Source: Tachypleus tridentatus (taxonomy: Eukaryota; Arthropoda; Merostomata; Xiphosura; Limulidae). From it: a DNA stretch of 64,000 bases. A model generated the notes under the pieces. That model was not told the DNA's origin. It saw nothing but the letters and a program-made list of their open reading frames with translations, and ran no database searches. The stretch covers positions 56,536,107-56,600,106 of the forward strand of contig NC_134829.1 of NCBI RefSeq assembly GCF_004210375.1, given 5' to 3'. The position numbers and the translations under genes were made by a program. Shown in pieces: positions 12,303 to 24,433 of this stretch (position 1 is its first letter; each line of letters opens with the position of its first letter).

Positions 12303-13216
12303 ATAGAAAAGGCTGGTAAGTTATTTCTTCGTCCACAATCAAGTAACTACTCATGTAAGACAACGTTAAAATTTAGTGTTGAAGAGTAATAATACTAGTA
12401 TGTTCCCTAAACACATATGTGAAATGTAACAACACTGATTGTAGTAGAATATAAATATAGAAGTTTTGTTCCTGTTTCAAAGAAAGTAAATCACTTGTGG
12501 TTTCACCATATATAGTTCATTTCAAGGTATGAAATTACTAACATTTTTTTGCTACGTATACGTAATTTTATGAAACTGACCACACGTATTTTACTTCAGC
12601 GAACAGAACTGAGTTGTTTTTTTCTGTTTATTTAAGTCGTATCTTTCACTTGTAACACGTACTTTTTAAAATGTCTATCTAGACAAGAAGAAGCAAGTTC
12701 TACTTTACCATTAAAGAACAGTGACAGCTTAAAAGTTATTGTACTAAGAGATAAGTAAGTTTTAAAAAAAATTCTTGTTAAGATATATATTTTTATTATT
12801 ATTGTATGAAAAGTGTAATCACGTTCATTTTATTTTCAAATAGGTGAAACAAAACCGACGACAGCTGTTGTACATGTGTCGTTACTTGTAGCTGTGAAAA
12901 TGGAAAGATGAAATGCGTCTGTAACTGTAAGGATGACACATCTCAATGTTGTACAGAAGCTAAAGAGGGGAAAAACAAATGTACAGTTACTGTCGTTTGT
13001 GAATGCGGAGATGCACGTTGTAGTCCAGACTGTAAGAAGGAGTCATGTCAGGATTGTGTAGAAACCAGAAAGAAGAACAGCTGTGTTTGTACCGTTACCT
13101 GTTGGTGTGAAAACGGAAAGATGAAATGTGTTTGTAACTGCAAGGGTAACACTTCTCAGTGTTGTGAAGAAGGTAAGAAGAGAAAGGATAAATGTACTGT
13201 TACTTGTCAGTGTTGA
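12303..13216 (+). pseudogene. Metallothionein-like gene, block B exon 1 + exon 2a, disabled
   Basis: Exon 1 is recognisable at 12303-12315, but the start codon reads ATA (ATA GAA AAG GCT G, donor gtaag at 12316), and upstream in-frame sequence meets a stop without an ATG. Exon 2a begins at 12844 after acceptor aaatag. Compared with the other copies it lacks one base near 12854 (ACA AAA CC GAC GAC for TCA AAG AAA GAC GAC), so the spliced frame ends early. Downstream, an intact two-domain frame with 25 Cys runs from an internal ATG at 12908 to TGA at 13216, including CNC and QCC in both domains. Two disabling changes in the spliced reading make a pseudogene likely. Use of the internal ATG would drop the first Cys cluster. 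Confidence 0.65.
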
Positions 13217-13717
13217 GAAAGGAAGGATTGATCCTATATTACTAAACTTTCAATGTTCGTGAATTGTTTGAGTGAGAAACACGTAAATTGATGGTACGGA
13301 TTAATAAGCGATATTAATTTTATGATGACATAAGTAAATTAAATGTGTAACGTTAACGTAAATATTTTTCAAATATTTTGCTGTATGAGAGACGGCTAGT
13401 AGTTTATCTCACTGGATAGTGATGAAAGTATATTGGTTCTCTTTATAATTTGATAAATATAAATCTTTAAAAATATATATAATAATTAATGGTTTAACGA
13501 TTATTTATATATTTTGCAAGATAAATCAAACATAATTAAAATATTAATGTTAACGTGTTAGTTACTTTAATATATACGTTGTAATTTAAAACGTAATCCT
13601 TCAGTACTATTGGATTTTTATTTTGTCAAATCTTTAAAAAAACAGGTGTTCGTGACTGAAAAATCGCTATAAGTAACTATAGAAAATGTTAAGAATATAA
13701 TATTACGATATTGAATT

Positions 13718-13723
13718 ATTAAA
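13718..13723 (+). terminator. Variant polyadenylation signal of block B exon 2a
   Basis: ATTAAA replaces the AATAAA found at this place in the other copies, in line with decay of block B exon 2a. Confidence 0.3.
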
Positions 13724-13878
13724 ACAAAGATGATACGAAAATTTTTGATAGAGGTTTTATCAAATCAGCAATAACCTTATTTTGATAATATCAGAATATG
13801 GAGTTCAATCCTTACGACGGTAAGTTTTGGTATACTTGTATGCAGCTTTACGTCTAAACAAAAGTGATTATTTTAATC

Positions 13879-14105
13879 CCCGAACCACTGCGACAAAGCT
13901 GCCCCAAGCTTTTTATCCGTTCCTACTGATCTTCTTGAGGGATTCGGTGCACTTCAGGATCTTCTTTATTTGTGGTCCAATGAAGACACAAGCTTTGACC
14001 TCAAACAGCTTAGGTATGAAGTCTCGAAGGTACTTGGATGCTGCAGACTCCTCATCAAGAGCTGTGACAAATTGCTTCATAAGACCCATTTTTATGTACA
14101 ATGGT
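13879..14105 (-). pseudogene. Fragment of a recurring arthropod orphan ORF
   Basis: The minus-strand translation contains MGLMKQFVTALDEES, FIPKLFE and FIGPQIKKILKC. I recall these from a large uncharacterised protein family that is repeated in many arthropod genomes and is probably spread by mobile elements. Only a fragment is present. It lies in the 3' flank of block B exon 2a, where blocks A and C have unrelated sequence, so it was inserted or retained only here. Function is unknown. Confidence 0.45.
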
Positions 14106-15071
14106 AGCTAGTTCTGTAACATTTAAACTGATAACAATGGAGTTACATGTATTTTATAATGTGTTAAATAGTAGCTGTTATTAGAGCTGAATCAAGATAT
14201 TTTACAACTTGTAGACCGTTATTTACATTATATGCAACGAAGATTATTAACACATTAGAGAATTTAGGGTTCGTCAAGAACACCAGGTTCTAATTCCTCT
14301 ATGCGAAATAGATTCGTCATAGGCTGCACTCTGGGTGGGAAAGCACCATTTCTACTTCAAACTATCGATCGTATCTCACGACAAAACATAGCATCAGAAA
14401 CTATTTACTTACTTATTACTATAGATTTCTATCTTGCTTTTGTTATTGTTCTAATGTAATTACTTTAGTTAGCAAAGTAACAAAAGTATATAACGTGATA
14501 TAGTTCTGATGCTATAACTCACTTGAGAATTTGGTGCCGTCAATAATATTTTTAATATTCTACAAATAACAATGCTCAAGTAATAAAAATTAACTAGCGG
14601 TTGTTCCTGGACATATTTCTTCATTATTTACTTTGAAAATAAATTATGTCCACTGTCGGCATGACACCGTTTGTCAGGTAATAAAAACCAGCGTGACATT
14701 AAAATTAGGCCTACAAATAATCTTTAAAAGGTAATGATATTCAAAAATTAAAATTAATTTTAACTCAATTTTTACGTCAAGGGATAAATACGCATAACCA
14801 TTTGTTAGTTAACCTCACATAGCCATCCATTAATTTTGAACACATTTTTTCCTAATTATTTAAGGAATACTTTTATTTTGTACATTTAATCTTTAAAAGG
14901 TGTATTTTTGACAAGAAGAAGCAGCTTATGCGAATCAGGATTGGTGGCATCTGATAACACGAGTTTCAAAACTATTAAAAGACATGAGTAACAAATATAT
15001 AAGTAATTTTTTTAAATTAAGCAGAGTTTTTTATTGTATGTAAAATGTAACTGAAGTTTATTTTCATATAG

Positions 15072-15421
15072 GTGAGTCAAAGAAAGACGACAGCTGTTGT
15101 ACATGTGTCGTTACTTGTCGCTGTGAAAATGGAAAGATGAAATGCGTCTGTAACTGTAATGATGACACTTCTCAATGTTGTACAGAAGCTAAAGAGGGGA
15201 AAAACAAATGTACAGTTACTGTTGTTTGTGAATGCGGAGATACACGTTGTAGTCCAGACTGTAAGAAGGAGTCATGCGAGGATTGTGTAGAAATCAGAAA
15301 GAAGAACAGCTGCGTTTGTACCGTTACCTGTTGCTGTGAAAACGGAAAGATGAAATGTGTTTGTAACTGCAAGTGTTGTAAAGACGGAAAGGATAAATGT
15401 ACTGTCACTTGTGAGTGTTAA
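15072..15421 (+). CDS. Metallothionein-like terminal exon 2b, block B
   Basis: The acceptor ...catatag at 15071 is followed by phase-1 GT GAG TCA AAG AAA GAC GAC AGC, open to TAA at 15421; with a MEKA exon it would give 120 residues. The start ESKKDDSCC and the preceding intron resemble exon 2a copies, while the C-terminal half (VEIRKKN, TCCCEN, DGKDKCTVTCEC) is 2b-type. This is a mosaic expected from gene conversion. Domain 2 has lost about five residues, so KCVCNC runs straight into KCCKDG. The only upstream exon 1 (12303) lacks an ATG, so it is unclear how this open exon is expressed. AATAAA follows at 15867. Confidence 0.55.
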
Positions 15422-15866
15422 AGATAAAAGGACTGATCCCATACTACTGAAATTTTAATGATCTTGAATTATTTGACTGAAACTCGTAAATTGATGGCAT
15501 GGATTAACAGCAAAAGGAAATTAATTTGATGATGATATACGTAACTTGAATGTATAACAATATATGTATTTTTCATATATATCACTGTATTCTCTAGAGA
15601 CGGTTAGTACTATATCAAACTGATTATGAATTAATCTATATGGGTTCTCTTTTTAATTTGATAAATGTCATTATATAAAGTTAAAATGTTTAATTGATGA
15701 TCGATACATCAAACATAGTGATGTCAAAATGTTAATTGGTTTTATAATGTTTTTTTCAATTTAATCTTTGGACCATCAACAGACTGCCACAATCAGATAT
15801 GTGAACGTGTAATCAATATAAGAAGCTATGGTGTATTTTAAGAATACCATTTGGTAAACTTCAATT

Positions 15867-15872
15867 AATAAA
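15867..15872 (+). terminator. Polyadenylation signal of block B exon 2b
   Basis: AATAAA at the conserved position about 450 bases after the stop, as in blocks A and C. Confidence 0.45.
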
Positions 15873-16130
15873 ATAGACTGCATGAAACTCTTGTACAAAC
15901 ATTTTTTGGTCTGCAGTAGTCTTCATCTTATAACATCAGAATGTGGAGTTCTATTCTAACGTTACTAAGTTCTGATAGGCTAGCGTGTAGATTCGGGCCT
16001 TTGAAAAACACCACGGTTTCTTTGTATAACAATTCTTTTTTGATCATCACAGAGTAATCTGAAATTAGGTGTAAAATATCTAAACTGTGAAGTTGATAAT
16101 TGATAGTTATTTGTTATCGTTTGTCTTTTA

Positions 16131-16262
16131 ATTTGTTTTGAATCTCGCGCAAATGTTCATCAGGGCTGTCTGCGTTAGCCATTTCTAATTTAACAGTCAA
16201 AAACTAGATAGAAGGCAGCTAGTCATCCTCAATTATCGCAAACGTTTGTGGTACAGTTTGAC
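16131..16262 (-). repeat. Very old SINE tail, block B copy
   Basis: Motifs tttgttttgaatctcgcgc, gtctgcgttagcc and gaaggcagctagtcatc on the minus-strand SINE pattern. It is paralogous to 4831 and 34859. Confidence 0.5.
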
Positions 16263-16699
16263 TTGTTATATTATGTTCGTAATTCTGCTTTTATCCAGTA
16301 GCTCATCTGCTCTCACATTATAACTGTTATCCAGGAGGAGGTTAACAGTTGAACTTTTCTTACCAATAAACTGGTTCGTGTCAGACAGATATCTTTACAT
16401 ATCTTAAAAATAAACTAATATACCTGTAACATTAATACTGTACTTTTACTTACAATACAACTTTTACTAGCCCCAATATGTTTAAAGCTGAACACAAGAG
16501 CTAAACCAAACCAATGTGATGTCGTACTGAGTAAAATTTGATAACTGACCAACACTATCAGAGAAAAGAGGTCATGAGTCAATGCTGTCCTTTGTACTGG
16601 GTAAGCAAGGAGGCACACATATCCAACCCACATATGTATATACCAAGAAGTGAATTTTCAGACAAGTATCTTAGTTTATAACTGAAAAGGGATTTTAAG

Positions 16700-18170
16700 A
16701 CATAAAATACAATGTACAGGTATCCTGGCTTTTAACTTTAAAAGCAGAAACAACGATATTAAATATATTTCATAATTTGTTAACTACAAGTTATTAAAAC
16801 TGAATCAAGATATTTTACAACAACTTGTAGACAGTTATTTACATTACATGAAACGATGATTATTAACACGTTGTAATTTGTTGACTTCACACTTACTAAT
16901 TATAAAATAAACTGTAACAATAAGATACCATAGTATTTAATATTCTATAATTACCTTATTAAATTAGCAGGTACTTACGTTCACGAGAAACATCATTACG
17001 TAAAGATGACTATAGGTTAGAGCTATAGTCTGGATAACGTTTCTTAGTTTTAGGCCTATACAATATGTTACGGAATTTGAACTTAATGCAAACTTAATAG
17101 AAACATTAATTCTGATTTAAACCGACTGATCTACTAATCTGTTCTGCAACATCTCCGAAAGAGACGTAATATTGAATATATTATTGAATATCGTTTTTTG
17201 AAAATAAATAAACTATATTAGAAATTTTAATAACACCATCTGCTAATCGTTATTTCCCGATTATATTTCTTATGATTTCATCCACACTTATTTAGTTTGA
17301 GGAGACAACTTTCATCATACTAAACGGATTTTTATATGTTTGGCCTGAAGTTCTTGATTGTATAAAGCTTCACAGTGGTCTGCGGACTTACAACACTAAA
17401 AACCGGTTTTCGATACCCCTGGTAGGCAGAACACAGATAGCCCATTGTGTAGCTTTGTGCTTAATTCAAAACAACAAAACTACCTTGATTACAAAGGTTC
17501 ATCGTACAGTTTGATATTACTATGTTTCCATAAGATGTGAGGAATAAAACTCTTATAAATAATAAACTGACATATTTCATAAAACGTTTTAAAATATTAT
17601 ACATCCTTTCTGCCTTACAATCTGCTTACGCAGTAAAGACAGTGTCACGTTGAAATAAGGTCAAGAAAAATCATTGAAAGGACACACTATTCATAGATTC
17701 TAATTACACACCCGTTAATTTTAATTTAATGTTCACGTAAAGCTAAGAAAGGCCTAACTACATTTTGCCGTTCGTATTTTAACTTACATCCTATATTTCG
17801 GATAACTGATAACAGGAAAGAGATATCACCAAAACCATCATATTCATGCTTGACCGAATAGTTGGATTTTATCGTGATGTTTATAACTCACCAACAACTG
17901 TAAAATCTTTCATGGACATGAACCATGAATTTTCTATTTAATTTTGACTCACTAATCACATAAGGCTTGATTCTTGGATTTAATGAAGGTTTTAATTTCT
18001 TGTGGCGTTTGTATTTTATAACAAAAAATGAGTACAACAAACTTGTGATTAGTTCAAAGTTCCACAATTACCACTTTATATTTTAAGAATTCCAAATTTA
18101 TTAAGTAATTTTTGAACTGGTATGGTCAAGTACCAAAGATCGCAGTTAAGATAAAGTTGCCGATTAACTC
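16700..18170. other. Block B 3' flank, no gene seen
   Basis: AT-rich sequence matching the block C flank at 36300-37150 and partly block A at 6900-7400. The SINE-2 copy at 17371-17480 is the one clear insertion. No coding signal was found. Confidence 0.55.
17371..17480 (+). repeat. SINE-2 copy, inserted in block B only
   Basis: The plus-strand element runs from cacagtggtctgcgg through gttttcgatacccctgg and gatagcccattgtgtagc to an A-rich tail. Flanks read cttgattgtataaag and cttgattacaaag, consistent with a diverged target-site duplication. The matching place in block C (about 36480-36510) is empty, so the insertion followed the block duplication. Confidence 0.75.
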
Positions 18171-18173
18171 TTT

Positions 18174-18620
18174 CGCTGCCATCTTCGACGGTAGTCGATT
18201 TTAAAGTCGAATTTTCATAGTGTTTTCTGTGTTCAATAGAAAGCAGGACTTTACGGGTAAATGTAAAGTTTCCACTTGATATTTATTTATATATTTATGA
18301 GCCTGATCACGTGAATAGTATTTTATTCGTAAGAAGAAAAAGTGAAGAATTTTGTGAATATATTTCAAGAAGACTTCGTACAGGACTTTATGATACACTG
18401 TAGTTCAAATTTTGGAAATAATTCAAGATTCGGAGTATGTTATGGGTGTGGAAGCTCAGAAGGAGACTCGGAAGACAGTGGTGAAAAATGCAGACAGAAC
18501 ACACTAAGCAACTTGTAAGCAACTAATGGAATAGGTATAGTTAAAACCAGAGAGTGAGTGGTCCCACTACCAGGGGAAGGTCAGTGAAATCACATGGAAA
18601 ACCGCCTTCAATTACTAGTT
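18174..18620. mobile_element. Possible piggyBac-type remnant, block B
   Basis: TTAACTCTTTCGCTGCCA at 18175 resembles a piggyBac terminal repeat next to its TTAA target. The following 440 bases match 37173-37640 in block C, where a longer acidic open frame survives (CESSEEVSGDSAEE). The other end was not found. The assignment rests mainly on the end sequence. Confidence 0.3.
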
Positions 18621-18921
18621 TATATTAAAAAATTCGAAATTTATATGATAACTATTGAAGTGGTATTATGTAGAACCAAGATATACAGCTGGTAGACACA
18701 TATCTAGTCATTGTTAGAGACAAAAATTGAAAGTAACAAATATATAATAATAATCTAGATCCTTATGTGTATAGCACCATAGATAGTGCAGGATTTAGAA
18801 GTTCGAGGGGGAAAGATTCGACGATGATTTTTACTTCTGTAATATTGATAAATGTTACAACTCCCTGAACATGAACACTATTATTATTTACGCAAGAGGA
18901 ATACATTTCGTTCAATCCTCA

Positions 18922-19190
18922 ATCCAACATGGCCAGGTGGTTAAAATACTCGACATTTAATTTGAGGGTCGCGGGTTCGAATCCTCGCCACACCAACTAT
19001 GTTCGCCCTTTCAGCCGTAGGGGCATTATAAAGTGACGCTCAATCGCACTATTCTTTGGTAAAAGAGCAGCCCAAGAGTTGACGGTGGGTGTTGATGATT
19101 AGCTGCTTTGCGTCTAGTCTTACGCTACAAAATTAGGGACAGCTAGCGCAGATAGCTTTCGTGCGCATTGCTCGAAATTGAAAACAAAAA
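18922..19190 (+). repeat. tRNA-derived SINE, full length
   Basis: Plus-strand copy: head catggccaggtggtta and gggttcgaatcctcg, core gccctttcagccgtag, tail attagggacagctagcgcag and aaaacaaaaaa. Confidence 0.85.
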
Positions 19191-22160
19191 ACTTTTAAAA
19201 AGGCATTCAGTTGAGAGTATAGTTTATGAGTTGGGTATGAATTATTGAAAAGTATTGAGAATGATGTGAATCTTTGGAAACAGTTTTTTGCTTGTGAACT
19301 CCTGAGAAACATTAAATGGTGTGGACTGCTGAAAACTTTCAGTTGTATGTCGAATATCGATTATTGTGGTTAATAGAAAAAGTAACTTAACCATTCTGTT
19401 TTGATTAATAAATGTCTTTATTCAGGAACTTTCAAATTTATGGTTAAAACATGATTTATGGTAATTTTAACCATTAACTTTTGATGGGATAATATTGATT
19501 ATAGTTTTCTAATTGAACGTGACTGTGGTGCATTTGAATTTCTTCCAATTTGCAGCTTGAATGATTAAATCATTTAACGTAATATCTGCAAGGTGTCTGT
19601 ATCGCAGTTTTGTTTCTATACTAACTTAAAAGAATGGATATTAGTAATACAGACCAATAGGAAACAATAGGAAAAGTTATACAAAAAATCTCTCATACAA
19701 AATCTCTCACATTGTTTCCTAGGCGTACTTTACAAGAATTGTACAAATTTGTAACTGAAATTACCATATTTTCCTAACACAATAATAAGTGGTAACATTG
19801 AAATTAGGACATAAAATATAATCATAAAAGACTAGAGTGTAGGTTTAAATCGTCTTTAATCCGAAACTGTTAAAATAATATTAAGGACTGTATTACATTT
19901 AAATAACACCAAGAATAATCATTGAAAGTTTATATTATTCAAGGGTTCTAATTACACACGTATTATTTTAAATAGGAAAGATCTAACTACGTATAGCCGT
20001 TCATAACTTAACTGCCATCCTAAATTTTAAGCTAACTGATTAGAGGGAAGACAAATCAGCAACACCAACAAACTTTTTTTAAAGAGTTGTGGGATTTCGT
20101 ATTCGTTGTTGTACTTCATTTACAGCTATAAAGGTCGTTCTTGAACCACGAATCTTCTGATTTAGTGTTGTCACAGAGATTATGTGGCCTTATATTTCGT
20201 CCTGGGTACTTTAATGATTTCTTTGTTTTTATTTTTGTAAAAATCCTTCAGGTGAACTAACGGATTAGAGAACAGGATTATTAACTCACCATCCTGTCTT
20301 TGTTCTTGTATGATTGAATAGTAGTTTTTTTACTGTCACCTCTGTACTGCACCTGTGTCCATAAAATGTGTAACACATTGTCCGCATTAGAGGGTCACAA
20401 ATTACAAAATTTAGGAATTAATTCTCGAGAACTATGACTAATGCGGCCTCGTATTTTGACTTTCGTTAATTTTTGGACAAATACTTTATAGTTAATATAA
20501 ATGATTAAAAGGTAATGTTTAAACTATAAAATATTGAGTTATGATTATTGTTTATTAGATGTTTTTTATTTGATATGAAATAGAGGGAATAATAAATTTG
20601 TAGATTGTCATTCAATTCAGGATAACCTTAATTGTATAGGATAAACTTACGGCACTTTTATAGCACTTGAGGTGATTGGTAGCATGACATTAAATAAAAA
20701 GAAAATTCAGAATATATACATGATACTGTTGGCTGAATTAAAAATGTCATAGTTTATCAAATTTGTGAAAGTCCAGAATGTGACAACTAGATATTTACAA
20801 CAATTTTGAACTATTTATTTTTATTCAGTGTCTTAAAACTTTTATTCTTTCACAAACTAATGTTTAAGCAAATTGGTTTTCAAACGTGGAATAATAATTT
20901 CCACAAATTAATATGATATTAAGAAAGCTTAAAATAGAAATAAGTGAAGGAAATAAAAATATAATTTAAAATTTAAATATTAGAGGGTCACAAATTACAA
21001 AATCTAGGAATTAGTTCGGACACACGAGAACTATGACTAATGCGGTCTCGTATTTTGACTTTCGTTAATTTTTGGTTTAGTTTTGTTTATTTCTCCTTAC
21101 TAGTTAAACCTGAATCGAGATCCATATATTTCTAATTAGTTTAAATCCTAAAATATTATTTAATGTTTGAAATATAATCTAGATTTGCAATGTAATTGCT
21201 GATTTGATGGGATCGAGTACTAAAGATCACAGATAGCAAAAATTTGCCCAGTCATAGTTAGAAACAAATAAACAAAGGGGTCATATTAAATCTTTATATA
21301 TTTTACTGAGTCATCATTTAATGGAGAAATACTTTTCATTTAATCTAAATTATTATAAGGTAATGTTTAAACTATATACGATATTGACTTATGATTCTTG
21401 TGTTTGAGATTTATTGTTGTAATTTTACTCACTTGATTTGTAGTGGAGAGAATAATAAATGTTTAGGTTATCGTATAATTTAGCATAACTTTATCTGTAT
21501 AGAATAAGTTTATGGTACTTTTAAAGGATTGAGTTGATGGGGAGTTTATCACTGTATATATAAACATTCACAATAGATACATAGTTCGCAGATAAAAAGA
21601 AAAAAATAGTTAACACTGGTAAGATTTAGAAGTTAGTTTTAAAACAGAAAAAATAATAAAAATATAATTTACAAACATTTATTTTAAATTTATTATTTGT
21701 TTGTTTTGTGATATTTTGCTCATTTAAAGAAAGGTCTGTCACCAGATTAAAACTATTTTTGGTTTGTTGTTGAAAACATAATTATATAATAGGCTTTTTG
21801 TGGCGTGTTTACCTTTTTGGTGCAGTTTGCATTTCAAGAAAATAAGATGAGTGAAACAAACTTGTGGTTAGTTCAAATTTACACAATTACCAGTTTATGC
21901 TAAAAAGTTTGAAATTTAAGTGTTGTTGAATGTGTAAGTTAAGTAACAAAGTTTACGGCTGATATAAACTTATCTAGTCATTTTTAGATGTGAAAAGAGA
22001 AGGTAATACAATTTGCTATAAAAAATCTCGTTGCTTTGATCTATAACGTTGTCGATGGTATCATTTTTAGAATTTGTAGGAGAAAGGTTCGATGACAATT
22101 CTTTTGTTTCTGTAGAATGGATAAATGCCACAATTCTCTATTTTACTACACTTTTCAATG
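19190..22160. other. Rearranged spacer between blocks B and C, first part
   Basis: No gene seen. Segments 20320-20980 and 20980-21800 are two partial, directly repeated copies of the 9690-11400 spacer. The junction is a restart at attagagggtcacaaattac (first near 20383, again near 20982). Positions 21790-22160 match the end of block A (about 7385-7640). The order differs from the A/B spacer, as expected from repeated unequal exchange. Confidence 0.6.
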
Positions 22161-22173
22161 TTACAGAAGAGGA

Positions 22174-22447
22174 TGTTTTGTTTCTGAATTTCGCGCAAAG
22201 CTACACGAGGGCTCTCTGTGCTAGCCGTCCTTAATTTAGCATGGTAAGGTTAGAGGAAAGGCACCTACTCATCACCACCCACCGCCAACTCTTGGGCTAC
22301 TCTTTCACTACCGAATAGTGGGATTGACAGTAACATTTTAACGCTCCCACGGCTGAAAGAGCTGGCATGGATGGTGCTACCGGAATTCGAACACGCGACA
22401 TTCGGATTACGAGTCGAACGACTTAACACGCTTGGCCATGCTGGGCT
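22174..22447 (-). repeat. tRNA-derived SINE with perfect target-site duplication
   Basis: Full-length minus-strand copy from the T-rich tail side to a head ending gccatgctgggct. It is flanked by acagaagagga at 22163-22173 and 22448-22458, an 11-base perfect duplication that proves retroposition into this spot. Confidence 0.92.
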
Positions 22448-22469
22448 ACAGAAGAGGAACATAACCTGT

Positions 22470-24420
22470 TCGATATGATATCTGTATAGCATTTTTGTTT
22501 CTTTGTTTCACGTAATGGAAAAGTTGAATATTAGAAGCTTTATAAATACTGTTCTTACCTTGACTCCTTTTATTGTCTGTTATTTTGGACGTGTATATAC
22601 ACATATATATATGTCACCAGCAGTAGGTTAATGACTGTTCAATTGGGCCATTACATAAAATCACAAAACTTTTGTGATGTATATTTATTTCCTGTTTTTC
22701 TTGTAAATGTAAATTCTTCAACTTTTACTAAAGTGCTGAAAGTTTTATTATTTATTTCTCAATAAAGAACTTTATAAAACTGATAAAGAGAACATTTTAC
22801 ACAGAGAGAAATTTTAACTCTTTGGGAATTGGTTTAAATATTTTAATGTAGTCTTTTAGAATTTTCCGGTAAAGGCAATCGATGGATAATAATGTAGAGC
22901 TGAAGGCTTAGAGGCCATGGTATTAACGTACTCTCCTATTCTTGGACTATTCTTTGCTTGAAGAATACTTTTTACTGTCACCTTTGTACTTTGTCCATAA
23001 AATGTGTAGCACATTTACTGCATTAAACTGTTACAAGCCACGAAATCTCAGATTTAGTCTGAACACACGAGAACTATGTCTAATGCAGCCCTATATTTTG
23101 ACTTTCCTGAATATTTTTGTATAGTATTGTTTATTTCACCTCACTAGTTAAATCAGAGACAAGAGCCATATATTTCTAAACTAGTTTAAATCCTAAAAAT
23201 ATTTTTTAATGTTTGAGATATATTCTAGATTTGCAAAGTCACTGTTGAATTGATGGGGTCAAGTACTAAAGATTGCAGATAAAGAAAATCTGCTTAGTTA
23301 AATAAACAAAGGTGTGATATTAAATCTTCATACATTTAGCTGAGTCACCATTTACTGGACAAATACTTTATAGTTAATATAAATCATTAAAAGGTAATGT
23401 TTAAACTATAAAATACTGAGTTATGATTATTGTTTATTAGGTGTTTTTTAGCTTGGATTGCAATTAAGGGAATAATAAATTTGTAGATTGTTATTCAATT
23501 CAGGATAACCTTAATTGTATAGGATAAACTTACGGTACTTTTATAGCACTTGAGGTGGTTGGTAGCATGACATTAAATAAAAAGAAAATTCAGAATATAT
23601 ACATGATACTGTTGGCTGAACTAAAAATGTCATAGTTTATCAAATTTGTGAAAGTCCAGAGTGTGACAACTAGATATCTACAACAATTTTGAACTATTTA
23701 TTTTTATTCAGTGTCTTAAAACTGTTATTCTTTCACAAACTAATGTTTAAGCAAATTGGTTTTCAAACGTGGAATAATAATTTCCTCAAATTAACATGAT
23801 ATTAAGAAAGCTTAAAATAGAAATGAGTGAAGGAAATACAAATATAATTTAAAATTTAAATATCAAATATATAATGTTTGAAATTAAGAAAACTTTATGA
23901 AACGACTTGGATATTAATTTATATATCCTCTTACAAAAGGAGAACTACATATATATCTAGAATAGATTACAAACAATTATATTTTAGTAGTGTATTTCAA
24001 GAGGTAATATAATTCAATGAATGAAACAATCTAATTGTTATCTGTACGTTACTGGATGGAATGGTTAAATACAATCTCTATCAGAAACATGTACTATACA
24101 CAAAAATGTTTCTCGTTACGATAAGCTTCATAGCTAACGGCACTAAAACTTCGGTTTGGATACATGTGATGGATAAAACACAATAACGTCTTTATGTAAA
24201 TTTGTGTTAATAACAACAAAACAAATGTTGATATTTATTACGAGGATAAATTCCATTTTAGTACGTTGTAGTCGAGTTTTATTATGTTTTGTTTTAATCT
24301 TTGTAATCTTTATTTGTTATAGAGCCCAACTAATTTTTAAATTTGACGAAGTGTCAGAAAATTAGCGTAAAAAACAAATATTTATGCCAGGTTTTGAAGT
24401 GCTAGTAATTTAATAAATAT
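22470..24420. other. Spacer copy matching 9180-11170
   Basis: No gene seen. Sequence and order follow the A/B spacer closely (for example gtgtatatacacatatatat near 22592 against 9303, and the 24000-24400 stretch against 10740-11170). Open frames in it are broken or shifted in the other copy. Confidence 0.65.
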
Positions 24421-24433
24421 CTTACTTCAGAGA

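Noticed and set aside
15172-15408. Minus-strand frame opposite exon 2b of block B
   Set aside because: Shadow of the Cys-rich coding strand.
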